Source: CAKUFA01 sp963627465
GTDB lineage: Bacteria; Bacillota; Clostridia; Christensenellales; Aristaeellaceae
NCBI GenBank assembly: GCA_963627465.1
Contig: CAVGBO010000018.1
Coordinates: 1-37,753, forward strand
DNA: 37,753 nucleotides
Direction of reading: 5' to 3'
In this document: positions 1-7,078 of the stretch, piece after piece
Layout of the letters: each line of letters starts with the position of its first letter
Numbering within the stretch: the first letter of the stretch is position 1
Program-made: the position numbers and the translations under genes
Notes under the pieces: generated by a model
Seen by the model: only the letters and a program-made list of their open reading frames with translations
Told to the model about the DNA's origin: nothing
Databases searched by the model: none

Positions 1-40
1 ATCCTGCCTCTATTTTCCCCCTGCCCACGCCAAAAGTCAC

Positions 41-120
41 GTGCAAATCGTGCACATTTCCCGTGCACAATGTGCAAATTACGCACATTTTGGCCTGCAT
101 CGACTAATATCTTGTGCACA
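41..120. repeat. Array of GTGCA-type motifs upstream of the PAP2 gene
   Basis: GTGCAAA or GTGCACA begins at 41, 50, 63, 72 and 114, with a weaker copy (CGCACA) at 82. The stretches 41-62 and 63-84 behave as a 22-bp, two-helical-turn direct repeat, and several copies contain the palindrome GTGCAC. The array ends about 75 bp before the -35 box of the next gene, which suits a multi-site protein-binding region. No coding sequence is evident in the first 250 bases. The binding protein is unknown. Confidence 0.45.
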
Positions 121-193
121 TGGAGAAAAAAGTAAGCAAAATATGTTCTTCAGGACGTTTTCGTCGATGCTGTCAAGTCTTCCATATTGCCCA

Positions 194-222
194 TTGCGTC
201 CGCTAGAAAATTCCCCTATAAT
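194..222 (+). promoter_or_regulatory. SigA promoter of the PAP2 gene
   Basis: TTGCGT (194-199), a 17-bp spacer and TATAAT (217-222) match the housekeeping consensus. Transcription would begin near 229, giving a leader of about 23 nt before the start codon at 252. Confidence 0.75.
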
Positions 223-251
223 AGAACCATTACCCTCGAAAGGACGATGTT

Positions 252-1205
252 ATGGATATCGATGTCCTGCTTTTTATGCAGGAGCTGCGGCAAAGCGCAG
301 CACCCTGGGTGACGGATGTACTCGCTTTTCTCTCCGATGCGCTGACCAGCATGCTGCCGGTGATCCTCTGCGCCATGATTTACTGGTGCATCAACAAGAA
401 GGCCGGAGCAAAAATGCTCATGATCTTCAACTGCGGCAACGTGGTCAATGAGCTGACCAAGGACATTGCCTGCGTCTATCGCCCCTGGATTAAGGACAGC
501 CGGGTGCAGGTAGCGTCCCAGGCTGCTTCTACCGCCACGGGGTACTCTTTCCCCAGCGGCCACACCACGGCGGCCACCTCCTTCTTCTGCGGGGCGGCTC
601 AGTGGTTGCAGGAAAAGCACCGCTGGGTGTGGATTCCCGGCATTCTGATTCCCCTGTTTGTGGCCTTTACCCGGCTGTGGCTGTGCGCCCACACCCCGCA
701 AGATGTGCTGGTGGGCTTCCTGCTGACTCTGCTGGTGGTGCTTCTGGTAGGTCCTCTCATGGATTGGACGGAAAAACAAGCAGGTCGTGACCTGAAGGTC
801 ATGATTGCCGGGCTGGTGATCAGCGCAGCGGTGCTGATCTTTGTGTCCCTGAAAAGCTATCCCATGGACTACACGGCGGACGGCACTCTGCTGGTAGATC
901 CGGCGGACATGCTGCCGGATTGCTTCCATAAGGTAGGGGGCTTTGTGGGCTTCCTGTGCGGCTGGGTGCTGGAGAAGCGGTGCGTTCGGTTTGAAGTAAG
1001 CGGTACCTTCCTGCAAAAGGCACTGCGTCTGGTAATTGGTGTGGTGCTGATGCTGGTGGCGTACCTGCTGGGCAGTCACGTTGTTACGCCTTTGCTGGGG
1101 GTGTATGTGGGGAAGTTTACTTCCCTGTTTCTGGTCATGTTTGTGATCGCCGGGGGCTATCCGCTGCTGCTGAAGCTGGTGCACGGAAAGCGTGCACAGA
1201 AGTGA
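252..1205 (+). CDS. PAP2-family membrane phosphatase
   Basis: An integral membrane phosphatase of the PAP2/phosphatidic-acid-phosphatase family, which removes phosphate from lipid or polyprenyl phosphates at the membrane surface. The three family motifs are present: K70-x6-R77-P78; PSGH at 101-104, with the catalytic His at 104; and T140-R141-x5-H147-x3-D151. The protein has 317 residues, longer than minimal undecaprenyl-PP phosphatases, with extra hydrophobic segments after residue 180 resembling the multi-spanning PA-phosphatase-related proteins of Clostridia. The start at 252 follows a purine-rich site near 238-245 and fits the promoter at 194-222. It is apparently monocistronic. The substrate (C55-PP, phosphatidate or other) cannot be told from sequence. 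Confidence 0.85.
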   Translation: MDIDVLLFMQELRQSAAPWVTDVLAFLSDALTSMLPVILCAMIYWCINKKAGAKMLMIFNCGNVVNELTKDIACVYRPWIKDSRVQVASQAASTATGYSFPSGHTTAATSFFCGAAQWLQEKHRWVWIPGILIPLFVAFTRLWLCAHTPQDVLVGFLLTLLVVLLVGPLMDWTEKQAGRDLKVMIAGLVISAAVLIFVSLKSYPMDYTADGTLLVDPADMLPDCFHKVGGFVGFLCGWVLEKRCVRFEVSGTFLQKALRLVIGVVLMLVAYLLGSHVVTPLLGVYVGKFTSLFLVMFVIAGGYPLLLKLVHGKRAQK

Positions 1206-1234
1206 TTGACAGCGGAAGGTTTCTGTGCTACGAT
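1206..1234 (+). promoter_or_regulatory. SigA promoter of the ECF S-component transcript
   Basis: TTGACA (1206-1211), a 17-bp spacer and TACGAT (1229-1234). The -35 box overlaps the stop of the preceding gene by its position. The predicted start near 1241 leaves a leader of about 165 nt before the coding region. Confidence 0.75.
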
Positions 1235-1243
1235 TATTCCATT

Positions 1244-1367
1244 CATCGGCTGAAGCCGATGACGTGCGCAGAAGCGTGCCTGTTTTCACACCGTCCACGG
1301 ATGACTGAAGTATGATATCAAGAAGGTATCGAGACCCTATGCATGGGGAGCGATGCCTTCTTTTTTT
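1244..1367 (+). ncRNA. Structured leader with terminator/antiterminator: riboswitch candidate
   Basis: The predicted transcript starts almost exactly at a perfect hairpin (1244-1250 pairs with 1255-1261, TGAA loop). It continues through smaller stems and ends in an intrinsic terminator: 1321-1331 pairs with 1351-1361, with an inner CCC/GGG pairing, followed by seven T at 1361-1367. GATATC (1314-1319) can pair instead with GGTATC (1325-1330), which uses the left arm of the terminator and would act as an antiterminator. The coding start lies only 40 nt downstream. This layout is typical of a transcription-terminating riboswitch controlling a vitamin transporter. I could not match it to a known class (TPP, FMN, THF and preQ1 signatures were not seen). 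Confidence 0.6.
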
Positions 1368-1406
1368 CTGTGGCGGTACACACTCATATATGAAGGAGAT
1401 CAAAAA

Positions 1407-1985
1407 ATGACGAGCGTAACGGAAACTTCCGCTTCCCGCAGCAGAACCACTACCAATGTATTGAAGCTTACCTACTCCGCCATGTGCCTGGCACTGGCCA
1501 TGGTGCTGCCCTCCCTGACCATGCACATTCCCCAAATCGGTACGGCACTGTGCCCCATGCACCTGCCGGCACTGCTGTGCGGCTTCCTGTGCGGTTGGCC
1601 GTGGGGCTTGGCGGTGGGGGCTATCTCGCCCATTCTCCGCTCCCTGACGGTAGGAATGCCTCCCATGTTCCCCACAGCCGTATCCATGGCGGTGGAAATG
1701 GGGGTGTACGGTGCCATTGCCGGGCTGATGTATGCCAAGCTGCCCAAGAAAACCGTGAACATCTATCTGGCGCTGATCATTGCCATGGTGGTTGGCCGCT
1801 TGGCATGGGGATTGACCCGGTACCTGATTGCCGGCCTGCAGCATACTTCCTTCACGTTGGAAGCCTTCTGGGCTGGGGCTGTGGCAGGCTCCGTTCCCGG
1901 CATCATTGTGCAGATCATTCTGGTGCCCCTGCTGGTGTTGGCCATGGAAAAGGCCAATCTGGTGCTGAACAAGAAAAAGGCATAA
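1407..1985 (+). CDS. ECF transporter S component (substrate unassigned)
   Basis: A 192-residue, highly hydrophobic protein with about five or six membrane segments. It resembles the substrate-binding S subunits of energy-coupling-factor vitamin importers, the group with PanT/FolT/RibU-like members. Supporting features are the N-terminal segment around residues 20-40, the Pro/Met-rich region CPMHLPALLCG near 50-60, and the SLTVGMPPMFP stretch before a VEMGVYGAIAGLMY helix. The T-EcfA-EcfA' energising module is not nearby, as usual for group II ECF systems, where S subunits share it. The start at 1407 is preferred over an in-frame ATG at 1353 because it follows AAGGAGAT, while 1353 lies inside the terminator hairpin. 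Control is probably through the leader RNA. The vitamin is undetermined. Confidence 0.8.
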   Translation: MTSVTETSASRSRTTTNVLKLTYSAMCLALAMVLPSLTMHIPQIGTALCPMHLPALLCGFLCGWPWGLAVGAISPILRSLTVGMPPMFPTAVSMAVEMGVYGAIAGLMYAKLPKKTVNIYLALIIAMVVGRLAWGLTRYLIAGLQHTSFTLEAFWAGAVAGSVPGIIVQIILVPLLVLAMEKANLVLNKKKA

Positions 1986-2000
1986 AGAGAGTTTTCTTTG

Positions 2001-2024
2001 CCCCTGCTTCGGCAGGGGATTTTT
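2001..2024 (+). terminator. Intrinsic terminator after the ECF gene
   Basis: CCCCTGC (2001-2007), TTCG loop, GCAGGGG (2012-2018), followed by ATTTTTG. The loop is the stable UUCG tetraloop. Confidence 0.85.
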
Positions 2025-2108
2025 GTTTATGTGCCCCCTTTTCTTTGCCGCAAAAAGTGTGTATACTGTTGGCAAAGAAATGAGAACCCGCTGGAAAGGG
2101 GATATACC

Positions 2109-5100
2109 ATGAAACCGGAATGGGAAGACAGGCTGAAGCACTGGCTGAACACCCTGAAGAAGGAATTTTATCAGCCCATGGGTACCATTGCCTTGGAAGG
2201 ATTCAACACGTACGACTTGCTTTCGCCGGAGGAAGCGGAGCAGGAGACCTTTGCGCCCATGCCGGAGGGCACGGCTTGGGGCTGCACCTGGGCATATGCC
2301 TGGTTCCGGGGAGATATTGCCCCCGGTGCGGAGCTGCAGGGCAAGCGGCTGGTTATGAGCCTGAATGCCGGGGGCGAGGCAACCCTGTTTGTTAATGGGG
2401 AAGCCTTCGGCACTCGCCGTGCGGAATGGGTGAAAGAGCCCCATCATTACATTTGCGATCAGGTGCTGACCAATGATTTTCAGCCGGGGCAGACCTTTCA
2501 TCTGCTAATGGAGGCCTATGCCGGTCATGATTATCCCAAAAGCGAAACAGGGCTCAGCTGCTCCACCGGACCCATTCGCCCAGACGAAGGGGATTATGCG
2601 CCACGGGATGAGCAGGAGCTTCGGCAAACCGTGGGACACAGCACCTGGGGCATTTGGTATGAGGAAGCCTATCAGCTGTGGTTGGACGTCATGACCCTGA
2701 ACCTTGCAAGGCCTGCCGTGGATCCTTCCTCCCTGCGCCTGTGCCGCTTGGAGGAGGCACTGGAAACCTTCATGCTGGAGACGGATTTTGAGCAGCCCCG
2801 GCAGCAGCGTCTGGAAAACTATGCCCGTGTCCGGGAGCTGCTGAAGCCTGCCCTGTCTGCCCATAACGGTTCCACCATGCCTCGGTTCACCGCCATTGGC
2901 AATGCCCACCTGGATGTGTGCTGGCTGTGGCCTTATCGGGAAACGGAACGGAAGGTGGCACGCACTTTTGCCCAGCAGCTCCGGCTTATGGACATGTACC
3001 CGGAATACAAGTTTTTGCAAAGTACCCCGGAGACCTATCAAATCTGCAAGAGCCTGTATCCCAAGCTGTATGAAAAAGTAAGGGAAAGGATTCGTGCCGG
3101 GCAGTGGATTGCTGACGGCAGCATGTGGGTGGAACCGGATACCAACATGACCTCCGGTGAAAGCCTGATTCGTCAGCTGATCCACGGCAAACGGTTCTAT
3201 CAGGAAGAGTTCGGCATCGATTGCCAAACCCTGTGGCTGCCGGACACCTTCGGCTACAGTGCCGTGCTGCCTCAGCTGCTGAAGGGCTGCGGTGTCAAAT
3301 ATCTGACCACCCAGAAGATTTTCTGGACCTACAACGGGTCGGATCGATTCCCTTATCATTATTTCACCTGGCAGGGCATGGACGGCAGCGAAATTACCTC
3401 CTTCCTGCACATGGACTACACATCACGCACAGACCCGGCTACCCTGTCGGATCGGTGGAAGAACCGGGTGCAGAAGCGGGACTTGGATCGGTTCCTGCTG
3501 CCCTTCGGCTACGGAGATGGGGGCGGCGGCCCTACCCGGGATGATATTGAGTACCTTCGCCGGGAGGAAGACTTGGAAGGCGTGCCCAAGGCCACCATGG
3601 AGGCACCGGAGAAATTCTTCAGCGATTATCTGGCGGAGGAAGGTGCACCCAAGCATCGGTATGTGGGAGAGCTGTACTTCCAGTGCCACCGGGGCACCTA
3701 TACCGGTCAGGCGGCTATCAAGCGTGGCAACCGAAAGAGCGAAATCATGCTCCGGGAAGCGGAAATGTGGGCAGTGGCGGCCATGGACAAGCGTCCTTAT
3801 CCCATGGCAGTGCTGGATCAGTGCTGGAAGCATGTGCTGCTGAATCAGTTCCACGACATCCTCCCCGGCAGCTCTATTGCCCGGGTGTATGATGAGGCAC
3901 GGACGCTGTATGTGGAGATTCTGGCCAACGGGCGAAATGTGGTCAACACCTCCTGCGCCGCACTGACGGAAGGAGCAGGTACCACCTATTTCAACAGCCT
4001 TTCCTGGGATCGGAATACATTGGTGAAGACGGAGAAAGGCTATGGCATTGCTCATATTCCTGCCTGTGGCTGGACGTCGGAAGTGGATGAGGATCTGCCG
4101 GCTTTCCCGGTCACGGTGCAGCAGGATGAAGATGGGATAACCCTGGATAACGGCGTCCTTTGCGTGAAGCTGAACCATTTGGGCGAAATCGTCGACTGCC
4201 GGGATCAGGCAGGGCATCAGCGCATCAGTGGCAAGGGCAATGTGTTGAAGATGTACAAGGATGTGCCCCGGCTGTTTGATGCCTGGGACATTGACAGCAT
4301 GTATGACCGGCAAGGCGTGCCCATCCCTGAGGAAGCTACCCTGCAAATCCTTGAGGATACGCCGTGGAAAGCCGTGGTGGAGGTTACCCGCATCCTGGAT
4401 CACTCCCTGTGGGTGCAGCAAATTTCGCTGGAGGCAGGCAGTGCCCGGGTGGACTTTGATACCAAGGTGGACTGGCAGGAATGCCATCGTCTGCTGAAGG
4501 TGAGCTTCGCAACGGGCATTTGCACCGAGGAAGGCATCAATGAAATTCAATTTGGCTACGTAAAACGCCCCACCCACCGGAGCCGTCCTTATGATGCAGA
4601 TCGCTTCGAGGTGTGCAATCACCGCTATACCGCCCTTTGTGATGAAAACCGTGGGGCAGCCGTGCTGAACGACTGCAAGTATGGCGTTAGCATGCTGGGG
4701 GACGAAATTGCCCTAACCCTGCTCCGTGCCTCTACCTGCCCGGATCTGACGGCGGATCGGGGAGAGCATCACTTCACCTACAGCTACTATGTGTGGGATG
4801 GTCCCTTCGGGGAAAGTGACGTGGTGCGTCAGGGCTATGAGCTGAATGTGCCGGTCACCAAGGTACAGGGCACCAAGGAAACAGGTTCGCTGATGCACGT
4901 GGAGGGAAGCAACAGCGTCATCATCGAAACGGTGAAGGCGGCAGAGGATGGCTCCGGGGATGTGATCATCCGCCTGTATGAAAGCAAGCACGCCTCCTGT
5001 GATGCGGTGCTGGCCTTGAATCTCCCGGCGGAAAGAATCACCCTGTGCAATATGCTGGAGGAACCGCTGGAGGAGCTGCCGGACGTGAACGGCAGGGTAG

Positions 5101-5153
5101 CCTTGACCTTCCGACCTTTTGAAATCAAAACGGTGCGCCTGTCCGGCCGCTAA
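2109..5153 (+). CDS. GH38 alpha-mannosidase
   Basis: A large cytoplasmic glycoside hydrolase of family 38 (1014 residues), which releases mannose from alpha-mannosides or N-glycan fragments after import. The zinc site is visible as IGNAHLDVCWLW, with His267 and Asp269. The catalytic nucleophile is Asp379 in LWLPDTFGYS, and the conserved QFHDILPGSSI gives His582-Asp583. The N-terminal domain precedes the catalytic barrel, and the C-terminal half carries the beta-sandwich domains of the family. No signal peptide is present. The start at 2109 follows GGAAAGGGG; upstream in-frame codons lie in the terminator region. TATACT at 2062-2067 may be its -10 box, but no good -35 box was found. It stands alone and probably serves glycan use with the GH31 and sugar ABC genes elsewhere in the window. 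Confidence 0.93.
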   Translation: MKPEWEDRLKHWLNTLKKEFYQPMGTIALEGFNTYDLLSPEEAEQETFAPMPEGTAWGCTWAYAWFRGDIAPGAELQGKRLVMSLNAGGEATLFVNGEAFGTRRAEWVKEPHHYICDQVLTNDFQPGQTFHLLMEAYAGHDYPKSETGLSCSTGPIRPDEGDYAPRDEQELRQTVGHSTWGIWYEEAYQLWLDVMTLNLARPAVDPSSLRLCRLEEALETFMLETDFEQPRQQRLENYARVRELLKPALSAHNGSTMPRFTAIGNAHLDVCWLWPYRETERKVARTFAQQLRLMDMYPEYKFLQSTPETYQICKSLYPKLYEKVRERIRAGQWIADGSMWVEPDTNMTSGESLIRQLIHGKRFYQEEFGIDCQTLWLPDTFGYSAVLPQLLKGCGVKYLTTQKIFWTYNGSDRFPYHYFTWQGMDGSEITSFLHMDYTSRTDPATLSDRWKNRVQKRDLDRFLLPFGYGDGGGGPTRDDIEYLRREEDLEGVPKATMEAPEKFFSDYLAEEGAPKHRYVGELYFQCHRGTYTGQAAIKRGNRKSEIMLREAEMWAVAAMDKRPYPMAVLDQCWKHVLLNQFHDILPGSSIARVYDEARTLYVEILANGRNVVNTSCAALTEGAGTTYFNSLSWDRNTLVKTEKGYGIAHIPACGWTSEVDEDLPAFPVTVQQDEDGITLDNGVLCVKLNHLGEIVDCRDQAGHQRISGKGNVLKMYKDVPRLFDAWDIDSMYDRQGVPIPEEATLQILEDTPWKAVVEVTRILDHSLWVQQISLEAGSARVDFDTKVDWQECHRLLKVSFATGICTEEGINEIQFGYVKRPTHRSRPYDADRFEVCNHRYTALCDENRGAAVLNDCKYGVSMLGDEIALTLLRASTCPDLTADRGEHHFTYSYYVWDGPFGESDVVRQGYELNVPVTKVQGTKETGSLMHVEGSNSVIIETVKAAEDGSGDVIIRLYESKHASCDAVLALNLPAERITLCNMLEEPLEELPDVNGRVALTFRPFEIKTVRLSGR

Positions 5154-5166
5154 GATGGTCTGCTGA

Positions 5167-5195
5167 TTGCACCTTTTCTCCACCTATGGTATACT
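5167..5195 (+). promoter_or_regulatory. Extended -10 SigA promoter of the zinc-ribbon gene
   Basis: TTGCAC (5167-5172), a 17-bp spacer and TATACT (5190-5195), with TGG directly before the -10 box (extended -10). The ribosome site GGAGGG follows at about 5225. Confidence 0.75.
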
Positions 5196-5237
5196 GTCCA
5201 TGCATTTTAGCATAAAGATGTAACGGAGGGATAGCGC

Positions 5238-6341
5238 ATGACCGATGTTCAGCAGCAGGCAACGGAAACTTTCTCCTGTAAGGGCTGCGGCGGAAGACCT
5301 GTGTGGGATCCCGAAAGCGGGAATATGAAGTGCCCCTTCTGCGGCTCTATCACCCAGGTGGAGAAGGATCATACGCCGCCTACGGAGTATGCCCTTGGGG
5401 ACGCACCAACAGCGGCGGCACAGGACTGGGGCGATAAGAAGCGGGTCATCCGCTGCGAAGGCTGCGGTGCGCAAACTGTGCTGGGTCAGAACGAGAGCGC
5501 CACCTTCTGCCCTTTCTGCGGCAGTCCTCACGTACTGGAAGACCAAAGCGAGGCCGGCATTCGTCCGGAAAGCGTACTGCCCTTCGCTGTGGCACAGAAG
5601 ACGGCTGTGACCTCCTTCCGCTCCTGGCTGAAGCACAAGCTTTTTGCCCCCAGCAAGGCCAAGAAAATGGCGCAGCTGGGACAGATCGCAGGCGTGTATC
5701 TGCCTCACTGGGCCTATGATGATAAGGCGGACAGCACCTATGTGGGCGAAGCCGGATACCACTACTATGTGGAGGTTCCCCGCACGGTAACCCGGGATGG
5801 CAAGCAGGTAACGGAAATGCAGCGGGAGCAGCGCACCCGATGGGAACCGGCGGCAGGTCGGGTGGATGAGGTCTTTGATGATCTGCTGATCCCCGGCAGC
5901 AAGCGGCTGGAACAGCACCTTCTGGAACGGGTGCAGCCCTATGACCTGAAGGGACTGTGTCGCTACCGGGCAGAGTATCTCAGCGGCTTTGCAGCGGAAA
6001 AACCGGCTGTGTCCATGGAGGACGGCTGGCAGGATGCCAAGAACCGGATTGAGAACCGCATGCGGGAGAAGGCTCGTCAGGACATCCTTTCCCATGCGGA
6101 TGAAGCTCGGGTATCCGGCATCCGCACCACGCATGCCGATACCAAGTACAAGCTGACCCTGCTGCCCATGTACCTGAGCAGCTTTACCTACAAGGATAAG
6201 GTGTATCATGTGCTGGTCAACGGACAAACCGGCAAGTGCAGCGGAGAAGCCCCGGTCAGCCCGGCACGGGTAATGGCTGCTATTGCCATCGGTGCAGCGG
6301 TCTGCTACGGCTTGTATATGCTCTTCTCCAGAATGATTTGA
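5238..6341 (+). CDS. YdjG-like double zinc-ribbon membrane protein
   Basis: A 367-residue protein with two N-terminal zinc ribbons: Cys14/17 with Cys32/35, and Cys73/76 with Cys91/94. A globular middle domain rich in Tyr and Trp follows (LPHWAYDD near 150-160), and one C-terminal membrane helix covers about 347-364. This order matches Bacillus YdjG-type proteins, often mislabelled primosomal helicase or TFIIB-ribbon proteins. In Bacillus, ydjG lies beside pspA and the SPFH gene ydjI and is linked to membrane-stress responses (family knowledge). Here an SPFH/YdjI-like gene lies about 4 kb downstream, and no PspA was found. It has its own promoter and a downstream hairpin, so it is probably monocistronic. 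The family is fairly sure; the function is inferred. Confidence 0.7.
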   Translation: MTDVQQQATETFSCKGCGGRPVWDPESGNMKCPFCGSITQVEKDHTPPTEYALGDAPTAAAQDWGDKKRVIRCEGCGAQTVLGQNESATFCPFCGSPHVLEDQSEAGIRPESVLPFAVAQKTAVTSFRSWLKHKLFAPSKAKKMAQLGQIAGVYLPHWAYDDKADSTYVGEAGYHYYVEVPRTVTRDGKQVTEMQREQRTRWEPAAGRVDEVFDDLLIPGSKRLEQHLLERVQPYDLKGLCRYRAEYLSGFAAEKPAVSMEDGWQDAKNRIENRMREKARQDILSHADEARVSGIRTTHADTKYKLTLLPMYLSSFTYKDKVYHVLVNGQTGKCSGEAPVSPARVMAAIAIGAAVCYGLYMLFSRMI

Positions 6342-6343
6342 AC

Positions 6344-6381
6344 GAAAGACCGATCGAGTGTATGCGCCCGGTCGGTCTTTC
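6344..6381 (+). terminator. Terminator-like hairpin after the zinc-ribbon gene
   Basis: A 13-bp stem (6344-6356 with 6369-6381, one G-U pair) begins three bases after the stop codon. The T-run is short (TTTC), so termination may be partial. Confidence 0.6.
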
Positions 6382-6430
6382 ATGGGAAACGGTTTTCTAC
6401 TCGAACGGAATGTAACCAAAGGAGTATTTC

Positions 6431-7078
6431 ATGGAACGGAAATGGATCACCCCGGCACGGATTTTTCTGCTGTGCATGACGGCTGTTTTTCTGGCACTGG
6501 GCGTTGTGGGCTATTGCTGCGACCAGCAGACCAGTGAAACTTCGGCTTCCCTGATTGAGAAGCATACCTCCGGCGTGGGGCAGATTACGGACATCGCCGC
6601 CAGCCAAACCTTTACCGCAACGGAAAACAACCTGAGCATCGTCAGCGTCATGTTTTCCAACTATGCTAAGAAGGTGAAAAGCGGTACCCTGACCCTGACC
6701 CTGACGGATGAGCAAGGCACGGTTGTGGGGGAGGACACCCTGGAGGCAGCCGATATGCGGAACAACGCCTTCGTGTCGCTTTCCTTGGCAGCACCCTTGG
6801 CGGATAGCAAGGACAAGGTGTACACCTTGAGCGTTACATCTACCTGCACGGAGGGCAAGGGCGTTACCGTGCGCATGGGGGAAAAGACCGCAGAGGATGC
6901 AGCCGCCGTGCTGACCCTGCCGGACGGCACCACGGATGCGGCAAATGCCATGAATCTGCGCCTGACCTACCGGGAAACGGTGGCCGGCCGGATGCCTGCC
7001 TTTACTTGTCTGCTGATCGCACTGTGCTTTGCCTGTGCCCTGCCCTTTGGCGGCAGAAAGGAGTCCTACCGTGCGTAA
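6431..7078 (+). CDS. Bitopic membrane protein, partner of the DUF2142 protein
   Basis: I do not recognise the family. The 215-residue product has a membrane helix near residues 9-28 and another near 190-207, with an extracytoplasmic beta-rich domain between them. That domain contains Thr-rich strands such as SGTLTLTLTDEQG, like jelly-roll modules of cell-surface sugar-related proteins. The start at 6431 follows AAAGGAG. The stop codon overlaps the GTG start of the next gene, so the two are translationally coupled and probably act together in the membrane. Confidence 0.7.
   Translation: MERKWITPARIFLLCMTAVFLALGVVGYCCDQQTSETSASLIEKHTSGVGQITDIAASQTFTATENNLSIVSVMFSNYAKKVKSGTLTLTLTDEQGTVVGEDTLEAADMRNNAFVSLSLAAPLADSKDKVYTLSVTSTCTEGKGVTVRMGEKTAEDAAAVLTLPDGTTDAANAMNLRLTYRETVAGRMPAFTCLLIALCFACALPFGGRKESYRA

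Noticed and set aside
41..120. CRISPR array or plasmid iterons
   Set aside because: Repeats are only 7 bp with uneven 9-42-bp steps, and no cas, rep or spacer-like structure is seen.
216..2501. A 761-codon open frame on the minus strand across the PAP2 and ECF genes
   Set aside because: Composition is His/Gln-rich and low in hydrophobic order, with no ribosome site; it mirrors well-supported plus-strand genes.
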